A DNA stretch of 64,000 nt, taken from contig NZ_JAQVBV010000010.1 of assembly GCF_028690125.1 (NCBI RefSeq), forward strand, positions 85,085 to 149,084, given 5' to 3'. The position numbers were made by a program, and so were the translations under genes. Positions 46,910-56,138 of the stretch are shown piece after piece. Under the pieces are notes generated by a model that saw only the letters and a program-made list of their open reading frames with translations, made no database searches and was not told the origin of the DNA. Each line of letters opens with the position of its first letter. Positions within the stretch are counted from its first letter, which is position 1. This DNA comes from Bacteroides sp. GTDB lineage: Bacteria > Bacteroidota > Bacteroidia > Bacteroidales > Bacteroidaceae.

Positions 46910-47983
46910 TTATCTACGAGCTTTCTGTCTTTTAATGATAATATTTGCCAATCGATAATAGAGTGCCACTTCTTGTTCGGAACCGTTTCTCAACGCATAA
47001 AAGGCACTTCCGCCTTGGTAATACGCAACATCTGTTTTTTCAAAAACCTGATTCCGTTCAAACCCATCCAGATATGCTTTCATACGGGAAGCTCTATCAG
47101 TCAATGCCCTCTCGTCGAACTCGCATTCCATAGACATTCCATATTGCCAGGCCAGCTTGCAAGCATCATCAATACGCGAATCTGGAATATTTAAATTGAA
47201 AAAATGATTCGGTTGCAAATATGCCTTATCGAAGCCTAACTTTTTCCATGTAGTATATCCATCAGATTTGAAGTAAGGAATCCAATAAAAAGACTGTTTG
47301 TCTTCATGAATATAGTCGGCTATATGTTTCACAAATGTCCGCGTATGAGTCGCTTCCTCTGCTAGCCAATAAAATCCTGCCAATTCAACATTCTTAAGAT
47401 GAGCCTTTTTAAATCGTTCTGTGATAAAATCAATATACCATTTGCAGGCAGTAATACGATCTTCATCATTTGAGAAATCAAGTTTTTTGCCATCCAGTTC
47501 ACCCCAATTCTTTTGATTTGGAATAGGTTCCGGTAGCGATAAAACTATTTTTCTCTTTTTAGGCAGCTTGCCGCAGATTGATTTTGAATTCTCTATACAA
47601 TCATTTAATGCACAAATGCTTTTTCCCGAAGTAAAATATTTGTCGATTAACATGATCCAATCCTCTTTGGTAGCAGGAGTTGGTCGGTATCCGGAAGCGA
47701 ATCCGCAACGGTTACCATCATAAATTTCCAGAAAAAGAAAACCATCAAATAGCCAATCACCTCCTTTGCCATCTGGACGAGGAGCATAAACGTAAGGCTG
47801 AAACAATTCCTCATTCCATACTTCTCTTCGGTGAGTTCCTCCATCATAGATTAATACCAAATCTCGTATAGAGCCTTTGGGGGCATAGCCTTCTGATTCT
47901 GTCTGATCCGTCGTTGCTTTTTGAGATGACGAACAGGATGACAAGCAAAACAGAATAACTGTGTATATAAGTATACGGTTCAT
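46910..47983 (-). CDS. DUF4855-domain lipoprotein
   Basis: This 357-residue lipoprotein (lipobox LSSC) is a DUF4855 protein, recognisable from DLVLIYDGGTHRREVWNEELFQPYV, WLFDGFLFLEIYDG, LPEPIPNQKNWGELDGKKLDFS, CKWYIDFITERF, LAGFYWLAEE and YLQPNHFFNL. The pattern fits a predicted TIM-barrel, glycosidase-like protein, with Glu and Asp in YWLAEE and ECEFDERA as candidates for activity. The function of DUF4855 is not established. It is closely related to the first two-thirds of the 49597-51315 protein but lacks that protein's C-terminal domain. It is the last gene of the minus-strand operon, 2 bp after the GDPD fusion gene. Confidence 0.85.
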   Translation of the reverse strand: MNRILIYTVILFCLSSCSSSQKATTDQTESEGYAPKGSIRDLVLIYDGGTHRREVWNEELFQPYVYAPRPDGKGGDWLFDGFLFLEIYDGNRCGFASGYRPTPATKEDWIMLIDKYFTSGKSICALNDCIENSKSICGKLPKKRKIVLSLPEPIPNQKNWGELDGKKLDFSNDEDRITACKWYIDFITERFKKAHLKNVELAGFYWLAEEATHTRTFVKHIADYIHEDKQSFYWIPYFKSDGYTTWKKLGFDKAYLQPNHFFNLNIPDSRIDDACKLAWQYGMSMECEFDERALTDRASRMKAYLDGFERNQVFEKTDVAYYQGGSAFYALRNGSEQEVALYYRLANIIIKRQKARR

Positions 47984-47985
47984 TA

Positions 47986-49461
47986 TTAATCCAGTACTTT
48001 TATTTTGATATTACGTAACCATACATCGTTACCATGATCTTGGAAACCAATGTAACCTTCCCGGTTGATACCACCGAAATTACTCATTAAGTAATAAGCG
48101 TCTGCCCATCCGGTTACACTAAATTTACTGTTATCCAGCATTTTGATCCATTCCGGAGTTCCCACTGTATATTCCACTACTTTCTCACCGTTTTGATAGT
48201 GAGTGATTTGTCCGTTGTTTACTACTATTTTAGTCTTGTTCCATTCGCCAAAAGGTTTGGCATTTTGAGGATTGGCAGGAATCATGTCATACAAAGAACC
48301 GGCTTTCCGATTACCATCTTTACCCGCCTTGGCATCCGGATGATTTTCATTATCCAGTAACTGGTATTCGGGAGAAGAAGATACCGCATATTGACCGGGG
48401 ATTTCCTGAATCATATACATAATGCCCGAATTACCCCCTTCGGATATTTTCCATTCCAGTTCCAATTCAAAATTTTTAAATTGATGAGCAAAGATGATCT
48501 CTCCACCTTTTCCTTGTTTTTTGCTGTCGAATTTCATCGCGCCATCGTCCAACACCCATTTGTCAGCCAGAGTTTCGGAAGCATAACTTCTCCATCCATT
48601 AAAGGAAGTACCGTCGAATATCGTAATATATCCTTTCTTGTCTTTTTTAAAAGTAGACAAATCTACTTGAGGATAATCTATGGGAGTATATTTATCTGCA
48701 TACTCTTTAATCATTTGCTTAAGAAGCAAAGGTTTGTCTGTTGTTATATAATCTACTCCCATGCCAATCAAGCGTTTCATCATCACAGGCTCATCCACTG
48801 TCCATACATTTACCTGAAGTCCCTGGTTGTGCATATCATTGACTAAATTCAGATTATTGGTAAATCCTGTGAAATAATAGTCAGCTCCTGTCATTCCCCA
48901 TTCTTTTAACTGCGCAGGAGTTGCATCTCCATTCAAGTAATAGACTTTTGCGTTCGGACGTCTTTTCACTAACTCCTTACATATATCTTTACTAAAAGCA
49001 ATATAGTCAGTCCGATTGGCCAATTTCTGTTTTTCGACAGCATTGATCACTCCATCGACCAAAGTTTTTGTCCATTCTTCTCCGGGAGTAGATGATTTGA
49101 TTTCCAAAATTAATCGTAGTTCCGGACAGTTCTTAGCATGAACCAGATATTGCTCAAGTGTAGGTAATGTCTCTCCATTGGAAAGTTTGCAGTTTCTGAT
49201 CTTCTCGTAAGGAGACTTTTCTATAGACATAGAGTTTATTTCACCGTCATGATGGACAACTAAGACGCCATCCTGAGTTTTCCAGACATCAAATTCAGAG
49301 CCATAGCAACCTATTTCGTTCGCCTTATACAATGAACTTAGGGAATTTTGAGCGGAATTTTCCGCTTCCCAGTAACCTCGATGTGCAATAATCTTTGTTT
49401 GTGCTGTTGCCGACAAAGAAAGAATGGTACATAAAATACTCAATAATACTTTTTTCTTCAT
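47986..49461 (-). CDS. GDPD-DUF1080 fusion (glycerophosphodiester phosphodiesterase plus 3-keto-glycoside hydrolase-like domain)
   Basis: This 491-residue secreted protein has a signal to about residue 20. Domain 1 (about 23-255) is a glycerophosphodiester phosphodiesterase barrel with AHRGYWEAENS (catalytic His27), GSEFDVWKTQDG (metal Glu56 and Asp58), VVHHDGE (His70/71) and a late TTDKP. Domain 2 (about 275-490) is DUF1080/3-keto-disaccharide hydrolase-like: ITIFDGTSFNGW, WVLDDGAMKF, FELELEWKISEGGNSGIMYM and the closing WLRNIKIKVL. The first domain would release glycerol phosphate from a glycerophosphodiester. The second has a concanavalin-like fold with reported binding or keto-glycoside hydrolase roles. 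Between two DUF4855 genes, it points to a glycerophosphate-decorated glycan. Confidence 0.88.
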   Translation of the reverse strand: MKKKVLLSILCTILSLSATAQTKIIAHRGYWEAENSAQNSLSSLYKANEIGCYGSEFDVWKTQDGVLVVHHDGEINSMSIEKSPYEKIRNCKLSNGETLPTLEQYLVHAKNCPELRLILEIKSSTPGEEWTKTLVDGVINAVEKQKLANRTDYIAFSKDICKELVKRRPNAKVYYLNGDATPAQLKEWGMTGADYYFTGFTNNLNLVNDMHNQGLQVNVWTVDEPVMMKRLIGMGVDYITTDKPLLLKQMIKEYADKYTPIDYPQVDLSTFKKDKKGYITIFDGTSFNGWRSYASETLADKWVLDDGAMKFDSKKQGKGGEIIFAHQFKNFELELEWKISEGGNSGIMYMIQEIPGQYAVSSSPEYQLLDNENHPDAKAGKDGNRKAGSLYDMIPANPQNAKPFGEWNKTKIVVNNGQITHYQNGEKVVEYTVGTPEWIKMLDNSKFSVTGWADAYYLMSNFGGINREGYIGFQDHGNDVWLRNIKIKVLD

Positions 49462-49596
49462 AATATAAATGTTTTAAGGACTTTTCTGATGTACAATCTT
49501 ATCAGGAAGTCACAAAATTAATAATTTAATTCGAATATTACCAATCCTACTAATCATTCATTTGAAGCGTTTCATCTATTTACACATAGTCGGTAA

Positions 49597-51315
49597 TCAT
49601 TTATCAATCTTAATTGATTCAATGCAAATTGTGGGTTTATTCGTTTTAGACTCAATATTGATGTCTAAATAGAAATCAGATCCAAACGGCCATAGATTTG
49701 TATAACAATCTCTATGATAACTGTTAGTGTTTGGTTCTAATAGATTCTCATTAGTATGAACCAGCTTTCCATCGATATATGTAAAGATCCGATCCATTTT
49801 CCACTCACAAACGATCGTATATGTCTGGTCCGCATTGCAACGATCCATATAAAAAATAGATCCTCTCATATTCCCTTTCAACTCGTTATTCTGTTCGGTG
49901 TTTTGCCCCAGATTTATGTATGTATTTTGAGCATGATGCCCCATTAAAAGGATTTCACCACTATTCGGCCATGGACCATGTAATTCCTTTACCGGCAGTA
50001 ATCTGACTCGTGTTTCTGCCTGCTTATTTTCAGGCAAGATTCTCACCTTTAATTCAATCCTCGAGTATCTAAAATTAAGTTTATTACGAGTATTTATATT
50101 TACCGTACCTTTTCCTCCGATAGTTAATCCCGCCTCATCTATTTTGAAGTTTGATGTATTTCCGGTAATATTCCATTTTTCTGTATTCAATTCTTTCTTC
50201 GAGCCTATAAAGTTCTCCTGAAAAATAGCTTCTTTCTTCTTTCTCTTTTTTATATACGAATGGAGTGCGTCCATTAAGATTTTATCCTCCATTTGAGTTG
50301 ATTTAGAAAATCGATAAATTCCATCTCCACCTTCATAATAGGCTAATGATGCATTCCGGTAAGCATCATTTCGGTCTAATGACTCCATATAAGTTCTTAA
50401 ACGAGTGCTTTTATTATCCGGCGAACTGAGTAAAGCATTGCTATCAAATTCTACTTCTACTCCCATATTGTGAGCAAATGCCAGCTTACAGGCACTGTCT
50501 ACCCGATCATCCTTCACCTTTTTATTAAAAAAATGTGTTGGCTGCAAGTATGCCATATCGAAACCATATTCATACCACTCACTAAATCCCGTTGCCGTGT
50601 AATAAGGAATCCAATAAAACTGCATTCCTTTTTCCCGTATATAATGCCCAATTTCTACTGTAATATGTTGCGTGTTTAATAGTTGTTCGTTCAGCCAGTA
50701 AATTCCCGCTAGTTCAATATATTTAAAATGACTATCCTCAAATTTTTTCACTACCAGATCAATATACCATTTACAAGCTTTTATCCGATCTTCCCGCTTA
50801 CTAAAGTCCAGCTTTTTACCATTTAGTTCTCCCCAGTCTTTGGTATTCCAGACAGGTTCGGGCAATCCGATCACCACCTTATGTTTGAAAGGAGCAGGGC
50901 CAAGTTCCTCAGTCGCCTTTTTAATCGTTTTCTCTAAAGCGCTAATCCCCGTTTCTTTTCCAAAATGCCGGTCAGCGAGCCATTCCCATCGATTCTTATC
51001 TGCAATTTTCCCATTCGGATCCCACGAAAACTCAAAATGATATCCCTGTCCGTCGTTAAACTCTAAAAACAAAAATCCGTCGAAAAACCAATCTTTTTGT
51101 TTCAAACGATCCGTATGAACCACGTAAGGATAAATAAAATCCACAGTACATTCGGAACGCTGTGTTCCTCCTTGATACATCAACACCAAATCCTGAATTT
51201 TATTTTGTCTATATCCTTCATAAACAGATTCTCTTGTATTTGTAACACCATTCTGGGAGTAGATATCTGCTCCAAAAATATTTAAAATAAAGATAAAAGC
51301 TGCTAAAAATTTCAT
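49597..51315 (-). CDS. DUF4855 protein with C-terminal GH16-like concanavalin domain
   Basis: The frame is open to 51336. I prefer ATG 51315, which gives a compact signal peptide (MKFLAAFIFILNIFGADIYS) and 572 residues. The N-terminal part (about 35-360) is DUF4855 with the same motifs as the 46910 gene (VLMYQGGTQR, WFFDGFLFLEF, LPEPVWNTKDWGELNGKKLDFS, AGIYWLNEQ). A C-terminal domain of about 190 residues resembles GH16/LamG: FRYSRIELKVRILP, WPNSGEILLMG and YTIVCEWKMDRIFTYIDG. The GH16 catalytic pattern ExDxxE is replaced by EILLMG, so this domain is probably a binding module. A 135-bp gap separates it from the GDPD gene downstream. Confidence 0.82.
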   Translation of the reverse strand: MKFLAAFIFILNIFGADIYSQNGVTNTRESVYEGYRQNKIQDLVLMYQGGTQRSECTVDFIYPYVVHTDRLKQKDWFFDGFLFLEFNDGQGYHFEFSWDPNGKIADKNRWEWLADRHFGKETGISALEKTIKKATEELGPAPFKHKVVIGLPEPVWNTKDWGELNGKKLDFSKREDRIKACKWYIDLVVKKFEDSHFKYIELAGIYWLNEQLLNTQHITVEIGHYIREKGMQFYWIPYYTATGFSEWYEYGFDMAYLQPTHFFNKKVKDDRVDSACKLAFAHNMGVEVEFDSNALLSSPDNKSTRLRTYMESLDRNDAYRNASLAYYEGGDGIYRFSKSTQMEDKILMDALHSYIKKRKKKEAIFQENFIGSKKELNTEKWNITGNTSNFKIDEAGLTIGGKGTVNINTRNKLNFRYSRIELKVRILPENKQAETRVRLLPVKELHGPWPNSGEILLMGHHAQNTYINLGQNTEQNNELKGNMRGSIFYMDRCNADQTYTIVCEWKMDRIFTYIDGKLVHTNENLLEPNTNSYHRDCYTNLWPFGSDFYLDINIESKTNKPTICIESIKIDK

Positions 51316-51424
51316 TTTATTTTTTCTAGTTATCATTGGCGAGACTAATCTGTCTGGAACAAATTATGTCTCGCCAACGATGTTATTATTATTTGTATGA
51401 TAGGTTCTGTTATTAAATCTAAGA

Positions 51425-53548
51425 TTACTTATCTAACATTTCCTTTTTCACTGATGACCAGGATTCGTCTACCGACAATTTCCTGACTATATCCCACATG
51501 GAACTATCCATTTCCAATAAGGTTTGAGTGGCAACGATCCAACTCTGAATCCAGCCTGTAAGCGTAGAGCACGCTCCCCAACCTGCATCTGCATTCGAAG
51601 CCCAATAGTCCCAATTCTTGTAATTGAAAGCTCTGAACCATGCGCCATCCACGTTTTTGAAATGTTCACTTCTTACCTGAATACGAGTCAGGAAGTCGGA
51701 CAATTTATTGACAGCTTCGATATGTTTGAGGTCACCTGTCGCTTTAGCTGCCTCATTCAGCCCGATAAATGCAAAATTACTGGTATAGAGCATATCTGCC
51801 ACAGGGTCTCCATTGCGGGAAATTAGTGGAGCCTCATGCTTTCCATAGTCTGCATTTGACTTTGTTTTCCCGAACATACCGGCATTAGGATCCCCCAATT
51901 CCTCACGGATTGCCCCACATTCTACCTGATTCTTTAACAACTCGTCTACCATAAAATTAAGCCATTTCTTATTTTCATCTGTCGGTTCTACACGAACAAG
52001 CCATGCCAAAGGAAGAATCATTCGTGCCTTTTCTTGTTGTATACCATTTGTCCATCCCCATTTAGAAGGATAAGATTCCATCGTTATGCGGATACCGTTT
52101 TTAGCACGTTCTAATAGAGGTTTATAATGAGTTTCAGCATATAACCACAAGTAGCACGCCCATATCCATGACTCGAAATGAGGGTGAGGATTTATCTTGT
52201 CTCCTTTAAAATAATGTTTCCATCCATTTTTCTGAATATCAGCGTCCTCCAGGCGGTCTCCCCTAAAACCATTCTTGCCGCTAGTTCTGAAATTACCGAT
52301 AATACACTCAATGATTTTTTTATTCAAACACGTATCTTGCAATATAGCTGCAGCCGTCATTGATCCCAATATAGAACGGGCATTATCATCTCCGTAGTAA
52401 GTATCCGGACTGGTCACTGCCCAACTAAGCAAACCATATGTCGGACTATTCGGATCGCTTCTTGGTCCTTGGCGAAATCTGTCGAATGAGAAATTATTCA
52501 GGTTTTGAGCAACCTTCAGATAATCTTTTCTATCTAATAATTTGCCGACCAAAGAGAATGCCATAGCAGATTCTCCTTGCACATCATTCCTTAACCAATA
52601 ACGATATTTTTGGGTTCCATCGTGATAAATAAAAGAACAATGTCCTTCGAGCACTCCGGAAGTACCATCTCCATCTTTCGCATCCCGAGGCAACTCAGGG
52701 CCAACAGGCATTGAACCGTCTCCTATGTATTTGTCCAACCAATCTTTCTTCCACGAATCATGAATCAAAAAATGCCCGTTATAATACCACTCTATCCCTT
52801 TTGCTATCGATTCTCTTCGTGCTGAGTCCGGTAACTGTTCCGTTTTACCGAAAGCAGGATTTACATAGCTCAACCAAGTATTAAATACTATCGGATCTCC
52901 TTTCATATCGGATAAAATTGATTCCCATACTTTTTTCCATGAAGATTCAGGAGAAAAACGAGCCGATGCAAAGTGACTTAAAGGTGAGGTAGCAACCATT
53001 ACATGGTCATTATAACGATACAATAAGGGGAAGGTTTCCGTATTTTCCAGTCCGTAATCCGCTTTGTCGAATCCGGCAACTTTAGCAACGACCAATATAG
53101 GATTTTCCGCCTTCATGGGTAATACATAGCTTCCGTTGATGCCCAATAGCGACATATAAGGTAATTCCTTGCAGAATGTACTATCTGTTACAACAACACG
53201 CTCCAAATTCATGGACTTAGGATCAGATGTCGACTCCGAATTAACAATAGAAGCATATTCCAAATACACATGAAGGTCTTTTCTCTCTATTTCTTTTAGC
53301 TCATTTTCAGAAAGCATACCTTTGTCTTCCGGATACTTATCTGCTAACAGAAGTAGTATACTACCTTTCGGAGTAGCAGCAATGGCCTCTTGTTGCGTTG
53401 AAAGAAGGACAACTTCGTGTCCTTCTTTTTGCAATAATAAAACTAAATCGTTATGTTCCGATCCTATACAATAAAATTTCGGTTTGGATGAGCAGCCTAT
53501 CAATAATATACATAGCACTGCAAAAAAACCAATATTTATTTTACGCAT
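51425..53548 (-). CDS. Large lipoprotein, (alpha/alpha)-toroid-like, function unknown
   Basis: This 707-residue lipoprotein has lipobox LIGC (about Cys19). The first 220 residues look like an alpha/beta domain reminiscent of ThuA or glutamine-amidotransferase folds (FYCIGSEHNDLVLLLQKEGHEVVLLS, KGSILLLLADKYPE). The next 450 residues are helical with repeating aromatic-rich hairpins (GIEWYYNGHFLIHDSWKKDW, HFESWIWACYLWLYAETHY, DYWASNADAGWGACS), as in six-hairpin glycosidases and lyases. I do not recognise a named family. Asp and His residues in the GEGH-like region (VLEGHCSFIYHDG) and in the ADYGKHEAPLISRNGDP stretch are conserved-looking. A hydrolase or lyase role is inference from fold and context. 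Confidence 0.65.
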   Translation of the reverse strand: MRKINIGFFAVLCILLIGCSSKPKFYCIGSEHNDLVLLLQKEGHEVVLLSTQQEAIAATPKGSILLLLADKYPEDKGMLSENELKEIERKDLHVYLEYASIVNSESTSDPKSMNLERVVVTDSTFCKELPYMSLLGINGSYVLPMKAENPILVVAKVAGFDKADYGLENTETFPLLYRYNDHVMVATSPLSHFASARFSPESSWKKVWESILSDMKGDPIVFNTWLSYVNPAFGKTEQLPDSARRESIAKGIEWYYNGHFLIHDSWKKDWLDKYIGDGSMPVGPELPRDAKDGDGTSGVLEGHCSFIYHDGTQKYRYWLRNDVQGESAMAFSLVGKLLDRKDYLKVAQNLNNFSFDRFRQGPRSDPNSPTYGLLSWAVTSPDTYYGDDNARSILGSMTAAAILQDTCLNKKIIECIIGNFRTSGKNGFRGDRLEDADIQKNGWKHYFKGDKINPHPHFESWIWACYLWLYAETHYKPLLERAKNGIRITMESYPSKWGWTNGIQQEKARMILPLAWLVRVEPTDENKKWLNFMVDELLKNQVECGAIREELGDPNAGMFGKTKSNADYGKHEAPLISRNGDPVADMLYTSNFAFIGLNEAAKATGDLKHIEAVNKLSDFLTRIQVRSEHFKNVDGAWFRAFNYKNWDYWASNADAGWGACSTLTGWIQSWIVATQTLLEMDSSMWDIVRKLSVDESWSSVKKEMLDK

Positions 53549-53575
53549 ATATTTTCACTTATTTTTCAGTTACTA

Positions 53576-54853
53576 CTAATACATATATGTCCAGAATGTA
53601 ATCTCACTCAATGAAAAATTCTTTGAATTCTGATTCCATGGAGTCCAGGCAGCTCTACATTTTAAACGGAAATATTGGGCCTTAGGCACTTCCTGATATT
53701 CAAATGACACATCTAATCCCTTTGCGAAACCAACCTGACTTGTTATCGCATCGTTTGCATCAAATGGATATTCGTTTGGATCTGAATTATCATAGGTATG
53801 AATCAATAACCAATCTTTCCAATAAGTCGGGTCTTCAGGTTCCAAACTAGGCGGAACCCCTTCTCCGGTATAAGCCAACAAATCAAGAATCTTAGGTGCC
53901 GTCCCTTCTTTATAATAATAATAGTCCGCTCTGACTCTGGCTACATCAATCCGCTGTCTCACATCAATCGTTGCCCAGATAGCTTCGGCAGTATGTGATC
54001 CTGTTGTTGTAAAATTACTATAACCTATTTCATTATACTTTTTCCACGTGGTTTGCGCTCTATCATCCCATAAATTATTCCAGGAATTAGGTATATATTC
54101 AGCCGGTGCATCACCAGTTAATGTGATATAAGCATATGGCTTTTTTATCAGCATCTTATCAATTGAATAAACTTCTTCCCATTGAGTATAAAAAGTATCT
54201 ATACAGGCAATATCCGGTTTGTACATCGTACGGTATCGGATCGGATTGGTTATATCACATCTCGGTAACTCTATTGTATTTTCTTTAGCATCATTCTTCA
54301 TATATACAGTTACTTCAGATCCATCACTAATGTATGATAGTTCCACCCCTACGGAGTTGTTAATGGAATCCGTGAATACGACTTGTACATCCTTCTGAAA
54401 GTTGACAGGTGCACATTCAACAACAGATCTGGGAGTTAGCACTGAGCTATATCTGGTTCCATATGAATGTCCCACTACATATTCCGGTACAGACTTATTA
54501 CCGAAATAATCAAAATTCACAAGTTCAAAACTGTAGCTTCCTTCCGGTAGATTTTCAATGACAGTAGAAATAACATCTGAACTTAATTTATCCCGGTCTA
54601 TTTTGAGTGTTACAGAATCTGCTTTATTAGACCAATATATGACCGTTCTATCTAATGCCACATCAGGCCCTAATAAATATCGAATACCTATTCTCCCATT
54701 TCCAGGTAGTGCTTCAACCTCTACCGGTTTACCGGCATAACGAATTTCATTGCCATTTGTATACTTATCCAAATATTCATCCATACCTGAACAAGAAGCC
54801 AAGAAAAACGAGAGTCCCAATATTATAATAATAATGTTATATGTCGTTCTCAT
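53576..54853 (-). CDS. DUF4998-type lipoprotein with discoidin-like C-terminus
   Basis: This 425-residue lipoprotein has lipobox LASC (about Cys21) and a DUF4998-like N-terminal domain (NGRIGIRYLLGPDVALDRTVIYWSNKADSV). A middle beta domain and a C-terminal F5/8-type discoidin-like region (about 270-425: ATIDVRQRIDVARVRADYYYYKEG, AQYFRLKCRAAW, NFSLSEITFWTYMY) follow. These proteins are encoded after SusCD and are thought to bind glycan on the surface. It is a partner of the preceding DUF4959-type protein, with 13 bp between them. Confidence 0.8.
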   Translation of the reverse strand: MRTTYNIIIIILGLSFFLASCSGMDEYLDKYTNGNEIRYAGKPVEVEALPGNGRIGIRYLLGPDVALDRTVIYWSNKADSVTLKIDRDKLSSDVISTVIENLPEGSYSFELVNFDYFGNKSVPEYVVGHSYGTRYSSVLTPRSVVECAPVNFQKDVQVVFTDSINNSVGVELSYISDGSEVTVYMKNDAKENTIELPRCDITNPIRYRTMYKPDIACIDTFYTQWEEVYSIDKMLIKKPYAYITLTGDAPAEYIPNSWNNLWDDRAQTTWKKYNEIGYSNFTTTGSHTAEAIWATIDVRQRIDVARVRADYYYYKEGTAPKILDLLAYTGEGVPPSLEPEDPTYWKDWLLIHTYDNSDPNEYPFDANDAITSQVGFAKGLDVSFEYQEVPKAQYFRLKCRAAWTPWNQNSKNFSLSEITFWTYMY

Positions 54854-54866
54854 AATTTATTTTTTT

Positions 54867-56087
54867 TTATTCTACTACATTTGATCCATAAAAAGTTACC
54901 TCCGCAAATTCTAAATGTCCGGTACCCGACCAACTTTCGATACAACGGAAACGTATATATCTGACAGATGGTAAATTAATATCGAAATTAGCATTTGTTC
55001 CTGCAGCATAAGCTTCCGCATCACCGGCTCCTATTTGTCCGACAGGCAATCCCGAAGGCTTCAGATTTTCCATATCAGCCAATTTTGTCCATCCATCCCA
55101 ACTGCCTTCACTTGGTGGCGTATCTTCACTACCCCAAACTTCAAAATATTTAGGTGCCGAATTTTGGAATGGATAATAATGATTCACTCTTAATCTACTC
55201 AATTTCCTCTTAGCTCCCAAATCTATCGTAAAATGAGTTGGTTTCAATCGATCGCTTGGATCTACAGATGTACCAAATGGCTTCCATAATGCCGGTGAAA
55301 AAGGATTTGTTATATCAACCGACCATGTGCCATCCCAAAGATTGGGCTCCACAATTCTTCCTCCATCGGAAAAGAATGGACCGTCTCCTGGTAACCTATA
55401 TGCTTTAAATGTACTTTTGTCTATTTCTTCTTCAAATAAGGGTGTCAAGGTAAACTGAATTGTATCAGAATAATGGTTCCAACGATCTCGTATGTATAAG
55501 CCAAATTTTGTTTCCTTATTTTCCAAACCATGCCATGAGTAGTTGCCTAACGCGTCTCTAACATAAGCCGTACCATATTCTTCAAATCCCTTTTTATCAT
55601 TAATTACTCCCAAGGTAATTGAGCATTCTGCTCTTAACTCATTAACAAACTGTATATTTACTCCACCAAAAGTTTCTCTATATTTTAAGGACTCCAGTAC
55701 TGAAATATAAGGAGGAGTAAGAGGGGCAATCGGAACAATAACCGGCTCAGATTTCACATTCCCCTTACTCACACTATATAACTTTACTTCATGTGATTCC
55801 GCTGTCCCAAGCCCTAGTATCTTAATGTTACCGGTATAAGATGAAGAATTGAATGTTAGCTTTTTGCCATCAGGTTCTGTTACTTCAGCTATTACATACA
55901 TAAAATTCCTGTCTTGGGGCAATGTATAGATTATATTAGCTCCGCCCGGTAAACTTTCGACAGAGGTTACAGTTACAATAGCTGGTTCACTTCCATCTGA
56001 AGATATTGGTTGATGAGTTTCCTCTTCACAGCTAATTAAAAACAATAAAGAGACAACCGTACAAATACATCTGAATATTAATTTCAT
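54867..56087 (-). CDS. DUF4959/DUF5126/DUF5000-type surface lipoprotein
   Basis: The frame is open to 56123. ATG 56087 gives a better lipoprotein signal (MKLIFRCICTVVSLLFLISC) and is preferred, for about 406 residues. The order is DUF4959-like (VTVTSVESLPGGANIIYTLP), DUF5126-like (middle, with GGVNIQFVNELRAECSITLGV) and a C-terminal discoidin-like DUF5000 (THFTIDLGAKRKLSRLRVNHYYP, ISDPSVRYIRFRC-like ending SVRYIRFRCIESW, HLEFAEVTFYG). Likely a surface glycan-binding component beside SusCD. The longer start would leave only 15 bp to the SusD stop, so either start is compatible with an operon. Confidence 0.78.
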   Translation of the reverse strand: MKLIFRCICTVVSLLFLISCEEETHQPISSDGSEPAIVTVTSVESLPGGANIIYTLPQDRNFMYVIAEVTEPDGKKLTFNSSSYTGNIKILGLGTAESHEVKLYSVSKGNVKSEPVIVPIAPLTPPYISVLESLKYRETFGGVNIQFVNELRAECSITLGVINDKKGFEEYGTAYVRDALGNYSWHGLENKETKFGLYIRDRWNHYSDTIQFTLTPLFEEEIDKSTFKAYRLPGDGPFFSDGGRIVEPNLWDGTWSVDITNPFSPALWKPFGTSVDPSDRLKPTHFTIDLGAKRKLSRLRVNHYYPFQNSAPKYFEVWGSEDTPPSEGSWDGWTKLADMENLKPSGLPVGQIGAGDAEAYAAGTNANFDINLPSVRYIRFRCIESWSGTGHLEFAEVTFYGSNVVE

Positions 56088-56138
56088 CTGTAATAAGGTA
56101 TTTATAAATTGATATCGTTTCATAATATTATATTCTTT

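Noticed and set aside
46784..47194. 136-codon plus-strand frame running from the convergent gap into the DUF4855 gene
   Set aside because: Most of it is antisense to a well-supported gene, and the translation has no recognisable domain.
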